From positions 1 to 30,550 of the forward strand of contig JAGKVC010000013.1 of the NCBI GenBank assembly GCA_021152595.1: a DNA stretch of 30,550 nucleotides, read 5' to 3'. The translations under genes and the position numbers were made by a program. Positions 15,205 through 22,701 of this stretch are shown in pieces (position 1 is the first letter of the stretch; each line of letters begins with the position of its first letter). The notes under the pieces were generated by a model, which searched no databases, had not been told where the DNA came from, and saw only the letters and a list, made by a program, of their open reading frames with translations. This DNA comes from Clostridia bacterium. Its GTDB lineage: Bacteria > Bacillota > Clostridia > Oscillospirales > Ruminococcaceae.

Positions 15205-15846
15205 TTATGATACGGGTTGATAGGTGACGTTCCATGTATCGAGACCGTACTCATTCTCCTGCGGTGCGCGGACGCTGTCAATCGTCGCATAGGAGCGGAT
15301 CACGGCATCGGGTGAGAGCAGATTGCCGTCAAAGAGATTGGTTTTCTCGGTCGTCAATTCCTGCTGAGGGATATGGAACACATAAGTTTCACCGACTTCG
15401 ATCTGATCGCATATCTCAGGTGTCAGCCGGATAAAGAACGGGATATCCTGAAAGAGCTGCAAAACAGCAGCCTGAACAGTCTCCTCATCGGAAACATAGT
15501 CCGGCATTTTTGCGCGGACGGTTGCGGTAAACTGTCCCTCGATCATTACGCTCTCAAAGGGGGAAGCCTCACCGTTGTCATCCTGCGCAGGCGGATCGGT
15601 GACAGGCTTTTCCGCATCTTCGCTGACTGCCGGTGCATCTGTCAGGATCGGCAGTGCTTCGGCATCTGTGACCGGTGTATCTGCGCTTTCCGGCGCGTCC
15701 GTCAAAGATGCGGTTTCCGGTGCTGTATCCGTCTGACCGGCGGCAGCAGATGTTTCGTCGGCGGAGGAGGAGCCGGTCTGACCGGCACATCCTGTGCAGA
15801 GCAGCACCGCAGAGAGCAGCAGTGCAGAAAGAATCTTGTTTTTCAT
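15205..15846 (-). CDS. Predicted lipoprotein with Thr/Ala/Asp-rich linker
   Basis: This 213-residue protein has a lipoprotein signal with lipobox LCTGC at Cys20, then a long low-complexity stretch rich in T, A, P, D and E (about residues 22-100). A C-terminal domain begins near SPFESVMIEGQFTATVRAKMPDY and includes ETYVFHIPQQEL. The linker would hold the domain away from the membrane. Function unknown. Its ATG overlaps the stop of the HAD phosphatase gene by four bases, so the two are coupled. It precedes iorA. Confidence 0.82.
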   Translation of the reverse strand: MKNKILSALLLSAVLLCTGCAGQTGSSSADETSAAAGQTDTAPETASLTDAPESADTPVTDAEALPILTDAPAVSEDAEKPVTDPPAQDDNGEASPFESVMIEGQFTATVRAKMPDYVSDEETVQAAVLQLFQDIPFFIRLTPEICDQIEVGETYVFHIPQQELTTEKTNLFDGNLLSPDAVIRSYATIDSVRAPQENEYGLDTWNVTYQPVS

Positions 15847-16682
15847 AGTGCGCCTTTCCGGTAATGTGATTGCAGATAATGAGCGACGGCGTTTTCGGTA
15901 TTCTTCCCGATGACGAGATCGGCAAGCGCCTTGAGATCCTCCGCAGCATTGCCGACCGCGATTTTCAGATCGGATGCCCTGAACAGCGGCAGATCATTGA
16001 GATTGTCACCAAAGCCGACAACCTGTTCGGCACCGGTCATTTTCCGGAGCTTCTGAATGCCGTGATACTTGGAAGCATCCGGCGCAGAAACCTCGAGATA
16101 CCAGATATCGGTTTCATAGACATCGCGGTAATATGCAACGGAAATGCCTTTGACAGCCTGCAATGCATCATAGACCGGATCGAGCTTTGCCTTCGGGGCA
16201 TTGAGCGACAGATACACAGGATTGCGTTCCGCGAGCATTTGCAGCGTATCGACCTGATCGAACGGCTTGTTATAGTTTTCGCGGCGCTCGGTGTAATAGC
16301 GCTGCATGTGGGGCGTTGTCAGCTCAGTATAGCAGCAGCGCAGATGATCCTCCGGCACACAGAAGACAAAGCCGTTGAAGCCATGCTCTTTGTAGATGCT
16401 GAGTACCTGCAAATAGACATCCGGTGCGATGGAAGCCGCCGCGACGATGCGGTCTGTCTGCGGATCGTGCAGCACCGCGCCGTTTTGCAGGATCAGCGGC
16501 AGCCGGAAGGGCAGTCCGCGCAGGATCGGCATAACGGAAAAGCTGGTGCGTGCAGTCGCCGCGGTCAGCGGAAGCCCTGCTTCGAGCAGCGTTTGCAGGA
16601 TCGAAGCAGTCTCATCGGAGATTGTGACATCGGGCTGCAAAAGCGTCCCGTCGAGATCGGTTACATACAGAATCTTATTCAC
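15843..16682 (-). CDS. Cof-type HAD phosphatase (GTG start)
   Basis: This 279-residue protein belongs to the Cof/IIB subfamily of HAD hydrolases. The catalytic motif YVTDLDGTLL has nucleophile D9 and acid D11, with TAATARTSF as motif II and GFGDNLNDLPLF as motif IV for Mg binding. These enzymes dephosphorylate sugar phosphates, nucleotides or cofactors; specificity sits in the cap and cannot be told. I chose GTG at 16680-16682 because GGAG lies seven bases upstream; it overlaps the end of the preceding glycoside hydrolase gene by eight bases. The frame extends to an ATG at 16703, or a further start at 16709, but without a ribosome site. In the pncB run it could act on nicotinate nucleotides or on sugars from the hydrolase (guess). 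Confidence 0.92.
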   Translation of the reverse strand: MNKILYVTDLDGTLLQPDVTISDETASILQTLLEAGLPLTAATARTSFSVMPILRGLPFRLPLILQNGAVLHDPQTDRIVAAASIAPDVYLQVLSIYKEHGFNGFVFCVPEDHLRCCYTELTTPHMQRYYTERRENYNKPFDQVDTLQMLAERNPVYLSLNAPKAKLDPVYDALQAVKGISVAYYRDVYETDIWYLEVSAPDASKYHGIQKLRKMTGAEQVVGFGDNLNDLPLFRASDLKIAVGNAAEDLKALADLVIGKNTENAVAHYLQSHYRKGAL

Positions 16683-18117
16683 GGGCAGGCTCCACAGGTG
16701 CATATTCAAGGCGCAGCTTCGGCAGTGCAGTGACGGTCGTATAGCTGTTCATGAGACCGTCAGGGCGCTCAAGATCATTGAGACCGCTTGCAGGCGGCGC
16801 AAAGAGCCGGAGCGTGATTTCGACCGGTGCATTCAGGCGCTTTTCAAAGAATGCAGGCATCAGATCAACGAATTTCGTCTCCGGTGCTTTGTAGAACCAT
16901 TTGCCGTTGAATTCGATCATGTAGTTATTGTCATCCTCGAAGTACAGCTCGCAGAAATGCGGAGCTGCTTCGATATGCAGCTTGATCGCAAGACCTTCCG
17001 CGTCGTCGGCATTGCCCCAGCGGAGTGTGACGGGGAGTGCCGTCTCGCCGCATTCGAGCATCTCCGGCAGGAACAGCGGATCATTGATCCATTTTTTGAA
17101 TGTCTGCATGACAGGCTGCGGAATGCCGGTATCGGGGTGATTCGGATCCTCGGTTTCGAGTCCGAGTCTGCCTCTGTCGCGGAACTGATAGAAGTTGATG
17201 CCGGTGAGCCAGTCTTCGGGATCTTCTTTGACCATCCGGAAGAAACCGTCCACCATATCGCACTGATCATAGGGACCGGTGACATCGCCGTCCGCATTGA
17301 ATTCACTCATGACCATCGGCTTTGTCTCACCGCCGTTGAGCTCGGTAAACCGCCGGAATGAGCGCTTTGTGAGGTCATAGACATCCTTGTAGCTGTGCCG
17401 GTTATGAGAATTGCCGCCCTTCTGTGCGACATCGTAGGGCCAGCCCCAGTGCAGCGACATATATTTATCGACGGACCAGATATCGGCAGCCGGAACCGTG
17501 CAGGAGAATTCTTCTTCCTTGACCATGGTATCGGCATCCGGATCCTCAATGCCGCCGATGCAGATGATTGTCTGGACATTCGGCGCATGCGCGCGGATGA
17601 TCTCACAGGCGCGGACGAAGAACTGTGCGATCTCTGCATAGTCTGCGCGCTTGTTGAAGGCGAACCAGTCGCCGGTTGCTTCATGGTTGATGCGCAGAAG
17701 CACTCTGCCGTAGGGCTTTAAGTCCTCTGCAATCGCAATGAGGTGTTCGTCGGAGACATTCGGATCAATGACAAGCGTCAGCGTGACATCCTGACCGTGT
17801 CGGCGGATGTCCTGCATCTGCTGAAAAACAGCGCCGTCCCTGCTGCCGTTCAGGCCGCCTGTATAGGGGAAATAGTCCTCATAGGGCGTGTCCCACTGGC
17901 TTTTGATCTCCTTGCCTGCAAAAGCGTCTCTTGCGCGCAGCGGGAAGGATTCGTCCAGCGGATAATAGCAGTACATCAGATTGACGGAGCGCATCGGTCT
18001 GCCGAGTGTTTGCAGGATATAATCCTGCGGGACATATTCGCCGCGTTCGCTGCCGTCCGTGAGATCGGCGGCGCAGCGTGCAGGTCCCATATGAATGCGG
18101 TAGATCGGAAGATTCAT
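16675..18117 (-). CDS. Clan GH-A-like glycoside hydrolase (GH26-like), intracellular
   Basis: This 480-residue protein looks like a retaining (beta/alpha)8 glycoside hydrolase. RINHEATGDWFAF (residues 142-154) fits the acid/base site after strand 4 with E146, and VMSEFNADGD (269-278) fits the nucleophile after strand 7 with E272. DIWSVDKYMSLHWGWPYD lies between. The pattern is nearest in my memory to GH26 beta-mannanases and relatives. The C-terminal 130 residues, with EGLAIKLHIEAAPHFCELYFEDD, suggest a beta-sandwich module. No signal peptide is visible, so it would act on imported oligosaccharide. AAAGGAA precedes the ATG. The gene lies 23 bases after pncB. The family number is uncertain. 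Confidence 0.7.
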   Translation of the reverse strand: MNLPIYRIHMGPARCAADLTDGSERGEYVPQDYILQTLGRPMRSVNLMYCYYPLDESFPLRARDAFAGKEIKSQWDTPYEDYFPYTGGLNGSRDGAVFQQMQDIRRHGQDVTLTLVIDPNVSDEHLIAIAEDLKPYGRVLLRINHEATGDWFAFNKRADYAEIAQFFVRACEIIRAHAPNVQTIICIGGIEDPDADTMVKEEEFSCTVPAADIWSVDKYMSLHWGWPYDVAQKGGNSHNRHSYKDVYDLTKRSFRRFTELNGGETKPMVMSEFNADGDVTGPYDQCDMVDGFFRMVKEDPEDWLTGINFYQFRDRGRLGLETEDPNHPDTGIPQPVMQTFKKWINDPLFLPEMLECGETALPVTLRWGNADDAEGLAIKLHIEAAPHFCELYFEDDNNYMIEFNGKWFYKAPETKFVDLMPAFFEKRLNAPVEITLRLFAPPASGLNDLERPDGLMNSYTTVTALPKLRLEYAPVEPARE

Positions 18118-18140
18118 CGGCGTATTCCTTTCGTCGTTCG

Positions 18141-19622
18141 TTATTCCGCGAAGTAGCGGTCGAGCATCTCGCGCTTGAGCTTCCAGAGCGGCTCGGAGAG
18201 ATCGACATAGTATGCATGCGGATTTTCAAAGCGCTTGACCTCATCCCAGATGGTATCGAGCTGTTCCCTGCAGTAGGTGCGCATGGTCTCGATCGAGGGG
18301 GATTCGTAGACGCATCTGCCCTTCTCAAAGACCGGTACTTGCAGCCTGACCGCACGGAAATTGGTCAGTGTCTTGCGTTTGTAGGTGAATTCTGGATCGA
18401 AGATGACATACGGCTTGGTATCGTCAATGACTTCATCTGCCAATGTGATGACGTCTGCGATTGCCATGCCGGTCTCGTTGTCAAAGAGTCTCCACGGTGT
18501 TTTGAAGCCGGGGTTCGTGATTTTGACAGCATTCTCCGAGAGCTTGATGCGCGGCGTCAGGACATCGGGCGCCTCCTTTGAGCCTGCCGCGGCGAGCTTA
18601 TAGACACCGCCGAAGACCGGCTCCGAGCGCGATGTGACGAGCCGTTCACCGACGCCGAAGCTGTCGATCTGTGCGCCCTGCACGAGCAGGTCACGGATCA
18701 GATATTCGTCGAGCGAATTGGATGCAACGATCTTGACTTCCGGCAGTCCTGCTTCATCGAGCATGATGCGAGCCTTTTTCGAGAGATACGCAATATCGCC
18801 GCTGTCAATGCGGATGCCCTGCGGCGTATGACCGGCGGCTTTCAGCTCCTTGAATACGGTAATCGCATTCGGTACACCGGATTTCAGTACATGGAAGGTA
18901 TCGACGAGCAGCGTGCATGCATCCGGATAAACCTTTGCATAGGCGCGGAATGCATCGAGCTCTGTCGGGAAGAGCTGTACCCAGCTATGCGCCATTGTAC
19001 CGAGTGCCGGAACACCGAATTCACGGTCGCAGATTGCGCATGCCGTACCGGCTGCACCGGCGATATAGGCGGCTCTTGCACCGTAGAGCGCGCCGTCGCT
19101 GCCCTGTGCCCTGCGCGAGCCGAATTCCATGACAGGTCTGCCGTCAGCGGCGCGGACGATGCGGTTCGCCTTTGTTGCAATGAGCGACTGGTGATTGACG
19201 GTCAGGAGCAGCATGGTTTCGATAAACTGTGCCTGCATCGCCGGACCGCGCACGGTCATGATCGGCTCATGCGGAAAGATCGGCGTGCCCTCGGGGATTG
19301 CCCAGACATCGCAGGAAAATTCAAAATCCGCAAGATAATTGAGAAACGCCTCAGAGAAGATGTTTTTCTCGCGCAGATACCGGATGTCGGATTCGGTAAA
19401 GCGCAGATTCTTCAGATATTCGATTGCCTGCTCGAGACCTGCCATAATCGCATAGCCGCCGTGATCGGGGACCTTGCGGAAGAACAGGTCAAAGCAGGCA
19501 GTGACTTCGCCGAGCCCGTTCTCAAGAAATCCGTTTGCCATGGTCAGCTCATAGAAGTCCACGAGCATGGTCAGATTTCTGGAAGCGAACAGCGAGGTTT
19601 GTTCTGTTTGCGGAAGATTCAT
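18141..19622 (-). CDS. pncB: Nicotinate phosphoribosyltransferase
   Basis: This 493-residue enzyme joins nicotinic acid and PRPP to nicotinate mononucleotide in NAD salvage. Family motifs include LTMLVDFYELTMANGFLENG, HEPIMTVRGP, VMEFGSRRAQGSDGAL (residues 164-179), the phosphorylated-His region GTMAHSWVQLFPTE with H212, IRIDSGDIAYLSK and DSFGVGERLVTS. The length suits the long Firmicute form. AGAGGTAC precedes the ATG. It is the first gene of the long minus-strand run and has its own promoter at 19736-19764 with a leader of about 110 bases. I recognise no NiaR or NrtR box in the leader. Confidence 0.95.
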   Translation of the reverse strand: MNLPQTEQTSLFASRNLTMLVDFYELTMANGFLENGLGEVTACFDLFFRKVPDHGGYAIMAGLEQAIEYLKNLRFTESDIRYLREKNIFSEAFLNYLADFEFSCDVWAIPEGTPIFPHEPIMTVRGPAMQAQFIETMLLLTVNHQSLIATKANRIVRAADGRPVMEFGSRRAQGSDGALYGARAAYIAGAAGTACAICDREFGVPALGTMAHSWVQLFPTELDAFRAYAKVYPDACTLLVDTFHVLKSGVPNAITVFKELKAAGHTPQGIRIDSGDIAYLSKKARIMLDEAGLPEVKIVASNSLDEYLIRDLLVQGAQIDSFGVGERLVTSRSEPVFGGVYKLAAAGSKEAPDVLTPRIKLSENAVKITNPGFKTPWRLFDNETGMAIADVITLADEVIDDTKPYVIFDPEFTYKRKTLTNFRAVRLQVPVFEKGRCVYESPSIETMRTYCREQLDTIWDEVKRFENPHAYYVDLSEPLWKLKREMLDRYFAE

Positions 19623-19735
19623 AGCATTGTACCTCTTTTTTTCAGTCTCAGCGCACTGTTTTCCGCAGAAAGCGAAAACGCCGGATTTGTGCGGATTTGC
19701 CGCATTCCGGAAAATGGCGCTTTGTATCCTTATAT

Positions 19736-19764
19736 ATTTTACTACAAAAACACAGTTTCGTCAA
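19736..19764 (-). promoter_or_regulatory. Promoter of pncB and the downstream run
   Basis: TTGACG (19759-19764, minus strand) is 17 bases from TAAAAT (19736-19741), within AT-rich DNA. It points toward pncB and is divergent from the P-loop gene on the other side of the 284-base gap. Confidence 0.85.
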
Positions 19765-19831
19765 GTAGTTCGGCAAAAATGGAAGATGAAGCCGGAAATG
19801 CACGGGATTTGTACGGATATCCGGCATGTCA

Positions 19832-19862
19832 GGCTGACCGAACGGATTTTTTTCTGTCAGCC
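19832..19862. other. Inverted repeat in the divergent intergenic region
   Basis: GGCTGAC (19832-19838) and GTCAGCC (19856-19862) form a 7-base-pair stem around a loop that contains seven T. It lies between the pncB promoter and the P-loop gene. It could be an operator or a weak terminator-like hairpin; nothing decides between these. Confidence 0.3.
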
Positions 19863-19863
19863 G

Positions 19864-19892
19864 TTGCTTTTTATTGTGATTTATGGTAAAAT
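19864..19892 (+). promoter_or_regulatory. Possible promoter of the P-loop gene
   Basis: TTGCTT (19864-19869) and TAAAAT (19887-19892) are 17 bases apart. The predicted start near 19899 would fall inside the GAGGTG ribosome site, making the mRNA nearly leaderless. Either this is a genuinely short leader or the true promoter lies elsewhere. Confidence 0.4.
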
Positions 19893-19906
19893 ATGAGGTG
19901 TACATG

Positions 19907-20710
19907 ATGAAAGGAGCGATTGACACGAATTATTTTGCAGAGGGCTTGCAGGGCAGCGGCAAAAGTACGCTGGTCACAAGGCTTTCGGCGCTGTGCAGCG
20001 GAAGCAGGGCGTTCCGTGAGGGGGATTACTGCCCGACAGAGCTTGCATGGTGCGCTCTGACGGACGGACAGCAATATCGTTCGGTCAGGGCGAAGTATCC
20101 GGAGCTTGCGGCAGAGATTGAAGCGAATACGTATTCAGAGGGCGATCGGAAAATCATCTGTTACACGAAAATCCGGACGGAGAACACTTCCCTTTACAAG
20201 GATCTGGAACAGTATGAGATCTACAACGGCAGATTGCCGATGGAAGATTTCCGTGCCGTGGTTCTGCGGCGGTTTGCAGACTGGAACGGCGACAGCATGA
20301 TATTTGAATGTGCGCTGTTCCAGAATATTGTGACCGATCTGCTGCTTTACCGGAATGCATCCGGTGCAGAGATCACGGCGTTTTACCGTGAAATCCGCGA
20401 TGTACTGGCGGACAAGGACTTCCGCATCATCTATCTGAAAACGGAGAATGTGCAGGAAAGTCTGCGCGCGATGCGAAAGGAGCGGACGGATGGAGCCGGA
20501 AACGAGGTGTGGTTTTCCGCACTCTGCGGCTTCTTTGATGCATCGCCCTATGCAAAGGCGCACGGCGTCAGCGGCGAGGCAGGGATCATCGCACATCTGG
20601 AGCAGCGTCAGGCGCTGGAACTGCAGATCTGCAAAGAGCTGTTTCCGGCGCAGCATACAGTTCTTGTATCCAAGCGGTATACAGATGCGGAACTGCATGC
20701 GGCGCTGTAA
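19907..20710 (+). CDS. P-loop kinase-like protein, unknown
   Basis: This protein of about 267 residues has an N-terminal Walker A EGLQGSGKST (residues 12-21), the style seen in deoxynucleoside and thymidylate kinases. It then has FREGDYCPTELAWCAL, DLEQYEIYNGRLP, ECALFQNIVTDLLLY and RIIYLKTENVQESLRAMRKER, the last fitting a lid-like Arg-containing segment. I know this as a recurring uncharacterised Firmicute family but cannot assign a substrate. The start at 19907 follows GAGGTG by six bases; ATG at 19904 is equally in frame and close, and 19883 overlaps the -10 element. It is 105 bases upstream of ahcY on the same strand, so a link with nucleoside metabolism is possible but unproven. Confidence 0.75.
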   Translation: MKGAIDTNYFAEGLQGSGKSTLVTRLSALCSGSRAFREGDYCPTELAWCALTDGQQYRSVRAKYPELAAEIEANTYSEGDRKIICYTKIRTENTSLYKDLEQYEIYNGRLPMEDFRAVVLRRFADWNGDSMIFECALFQNIVTDLLLYRNASGAEITAFYREIRDVLADKDFRIIYLKTENVQESLRAMRKERTDGAGNEVWFSALCGFFDASPYAKAHGVSGEAGIIAHLEQRQALELQICKELFPAQHTVLVSKRYTDAELHAAL

Positions 20711-20760
20711 TATGCATGAATGGCAGCACAAAGAGATTGAAGCAGGAAAACGGAGATTGA

Positions 20761-20787
20761 TGCAGGTTCTCCCGAAATCAACCTGCA
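20761..20787 (+). other. Hairpin in the ahcY leader
   Basis: TGCAGGTT and AACCTGCA form a perfect 8-base-pair stem with an 11-base loop, ending 28 bases before the ahcY ATG. No T-run follows, so it is not an intrinsic terminator. It does not match the SAH or SAM riboswitch cores I know. It may modulate ribosome access or mark RNA processing. Confidence 0.4.
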
Positions 20788-20815
20788 AAACTATAACGAA
20801 AAGGAGCAAAGATCA

Positions 20816-22066
20816 ATGAACAGTGAAATCCGGGACCTGTCGCTCTGGGAGAGCGGCGAACAGAAAATCCAGTGGGTAAAGAGCAACATGCCGCTTCTGC
20901 GCGGAATCGAAGAGGACTTTGCAAAGACAAAGCCTTTTGCAGGCAAACGCATTGCGCTCTCGATTCACCTTGAAGCGAAAACCGCGTATCTCTGCCGTGT
21001 ACTGGCGGCAGGCGGCGCGGAAATGTATATCACCGGCTCCAATCCGCTTTCGACACAGGATGATGTCGCAGCGGCTTTGGTTCACAGCGGACTGAACGTC
21101 TTTGCATGGCACGGTACCACGCCGGAGGAATACGAAGCGCATACACGCCGCGTGATCGAGGCACAGCCGCATTTCATCATTGACGACGGCGGCGATCTGG
21201 TCACGCTGATTCACAAGGAGTATCCGCAGTATCTGGAGAACGTGATCGGCGGTTGCGAGGAGACTACCACCGGCATTCTTCGCCTGAAGGCAATGGCAAA
21301 GGCGAATGAACTGAAATTCCCGATGATGCTTGTCAATGATGCGGACTGCAAGCATCTGTTCGATAATCGCTACGGCACCGGACAGTCTGTCTGGGACGGC
21401 ATCAACCGCACGACGAACCTCATTGTCGCAGGCAAGACGGTCGTCATTGCAGGCTATGGCTGGTGCGGAAAGGGCGCTGCAATGCGTGCAAAGGGACTCG
21501 GCGCGAAGGTCATCGTCACCGAGGTTGATCCCGTCAAGGCGATTGAGGCTGTCATGGACGGCTTCACTGTCATGAAAATGGAGGATGCAGCAAAAATCGG
21601 CGATTTCTTCGTCACGGTCACCGGCTGCAATCATGTTATCACGGAAAACAGCTTCCTCAATATGCATGAGGGCGCGATCCTCTGCAATGCCGGACATTTC
21701 GATGTTGAGGTCGATATGGCAGGGCTCAGAAAGCTCGCCGTTAAATCCTTTGAGGCACGCAACAATATCATGGGCTACACGCTCCCGAACGGCGTGACAA
21801 TCTACGTTATTGCAGAGGGCAGACTTGTCAATCTCGCGGCAGGCGACGGCCATCCGGCGGAGATCATGGATATGAGCTTTGCGATTCAGGCGCTCAGCGC
21901 GGAGTGGCTGATTCAGAACAGCGGCAATGTGAAGAGCATGCTCAACAATGTGCCGCGTGAGGTCGATGAAGCGGTCGCACGCAGAAAGCTCACAAGCATG
22001 GACATCGAGATCGACACACTGACTGAGGAGCAGCGCGTATATCTTTACGGCGCTGACGCAGACTGA
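20816..22066 (+). CDS. ahcY: Adenosylhomocysteinase / S-inosylhomocysteine hydrolase family
   Basis: This 416-residue NAD-dependent enzyme cleaves S-adenosylhomocysteine, or its inosyl form, to homocysteine and nucleoside. Motifs include SNMPLL, LSIHLEAKTAYL (residues 48-59), TGSNPLSTQDD, IIDDGGDL, CEETTTGI, FDNRYGTGQSVWDGI, the NAD fold GYGWCGKG (213-220), TEVDPVKAIEA, ILCNAGHFDVEVD and NLAAGDGHPAEIMDMSF. It is of the short archaeal/Thermotoga-like type. It ends YLYGADAD, without the C-terminal K-P-x-x-Y-R-Y of classical enzymes. Where I recall human SAHH having Thr57 and Glu59 near the adenine N6, this protein has E53 and K55. AAGGAG precedes the ATG. It heads a cluster with a purine nucleoside phosphorylase and an SAH deaminase, which favours the inosyl substrate. 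Confidence 0.94.
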   Translation: MNSEIRDLSLWESGEQKIQWVKSNMPLLRGIEEDFAKTKPFAGKRIALSIHLEAKTAYLCRVLAAGGAEMYITGSNPLSTQDDVAAALVHSGLNVFAWHGTTPEEYEAHTRRVIEAQPHFIIDDGGDLVTLIHKEYPQYLENVIGGCEETTTGILRLKAMAKANELKFPMMLVNDADCKHLFDNRYGTGQSVWDGINRTTNLIVAGKTVVIAGYGWCGKGAAMRAKGLGAKVIVTEVDPVKAIEAVMDGFTVMKMEDAAKIGDFFVTVTGCNHVITENSFLNMHEGAILCNAGHFDVEVDMAGLRKLAVKSFEARNNIMGYTLPNGVTIYVIAEGRLVNLAAGDGHPAEIMDMSFAIQALSAEWLIQNSGNVKSMLNNVPREVDEAVARRKLTSMDIEIDTLTEEQRVYLYGADAD

Positions 22067-22101
22067 ATATAAACCGCATCTGACGAAAAGGAGGTCTTTT
22101 C

Positions 22102-22701
22102 ATGAGTGAAGCAGCAAATGCACTTGCAGATTTTCTGACCAAAATGGATCAGAAGCTCGATGCGCTGGACGGCAAGGTCGAGCGCTATTCCGCGTATATG
22201 GTGAAAAAACTGAACGACACATCGGATACCCTTGCGAATATGCAGACGGCACAGCTCAAGCTGCTGACAGAGAGCCTTGATACGATGGGCAGCCAGATCA
22301 GCGCGATGGAGCGTCAGATCGGTGCCTATCTCTCGCCGGATACAACAAATGACGCTGTCATTGCAAAGCTGAATGAAACGGCGGATGCACTCCAGCACAC
22401 AATGGAGCGCAGCATCAATCTGATCGGCTATCACGGCGACCGGCTCCAGCGCAGGCTGACGGAGAGTGTACAGCAGGTGGAGAACGGTCTGAGACAGTTC
22501 GATGCCGTATTCGAGAAGCCGGAGGCAGAACCGGAGACGCTGCATGCGGTTCCGGAGAATCCCGAGGGCACATTTGAAAAGCCGGAGACCTCTGTTTTTG
22601 AGAATCCGGAGGCAGAGATTATTGAGCATCCGGATGTACCGGTGGAGAATCCGGAGCCGGTGATTCGCACAGGTGATGATAAGGAGGTGCCGCGGATATG
22701 A
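22102..22701 (+). CDS. Coiled-coil protein with F-E-x-P-E repeat tail, unknown
   Basis: This 199-residue protein has a long helical region (about residues 1-135) with heptad-like spacing of Leu, Met, Ile and Val, suggesting a coiled coil, for example MDQKLDALDGKVERYSAYM. The tail (137-185) holds six copies of a short motif: FEKPE, PENPE, FEKPE, FENPE, IEHPD and VENPE. No signal peptide or membrane segment is visible. AAAGGAGG precedes the ATG, and its stop overlaps the start of the phosphorylase by four bases, so it is coupled to a purine-salvage enzyme. Function unknown; a scaffold or assembly role for neighbouring enzymes is speculation. Confidence 0.8.
   Translation: MSEAANALADFLTKMDQKLDALDGKVERYSAYMVKKLNDTSDTLANMQTAQLKLLTESLDTMGSQISAMERQIGAYLSPDTTNDAVIAKLNETADALQHTMERSINLIGYHGDRLQRRLTESVQQVENGLRQFDAVFEKPEAEPETLHAVPENPEGTFEKPETSVFENPEAEIIEHPDVPVENPEPVIRTGDDKEVPRI
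22510..22656 (+). repeat. Degenerate in-frame repeat encoding (F/V/P)-E-x-P-E motifs
   Basis: Six short units with the core GAGAAKCCGGAG-like pattern lie at irregular intervals of 7 to 14 codons in the 3' part of the coiled-coil gene. They encode FEKPE, PENPE, FEKPE, FENPE, IEHPD and VENPE. The DNA copies are not identical, so the repeat seems kept at protein level. Confidence 0.7.

Noticed and set aside
13922..15220. A 432-codon open frame on the plus strand opposite iorA, and similar long ones opposite asd (28286-29461), pncB (18828-19889) and the HAD gene (15870-16733).
   Set aside because: They are antisense shadows created by the codon bias of well-supported genes; their translations lack family motifs and good ribosome sites.
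20761..20787. SAH or SAM riboswitch in front of ahcY.
   Set aside because: Only a simple hairpin is present; the conserved cores of SAH, SAM-I, SAM-II and related classes are not seen.
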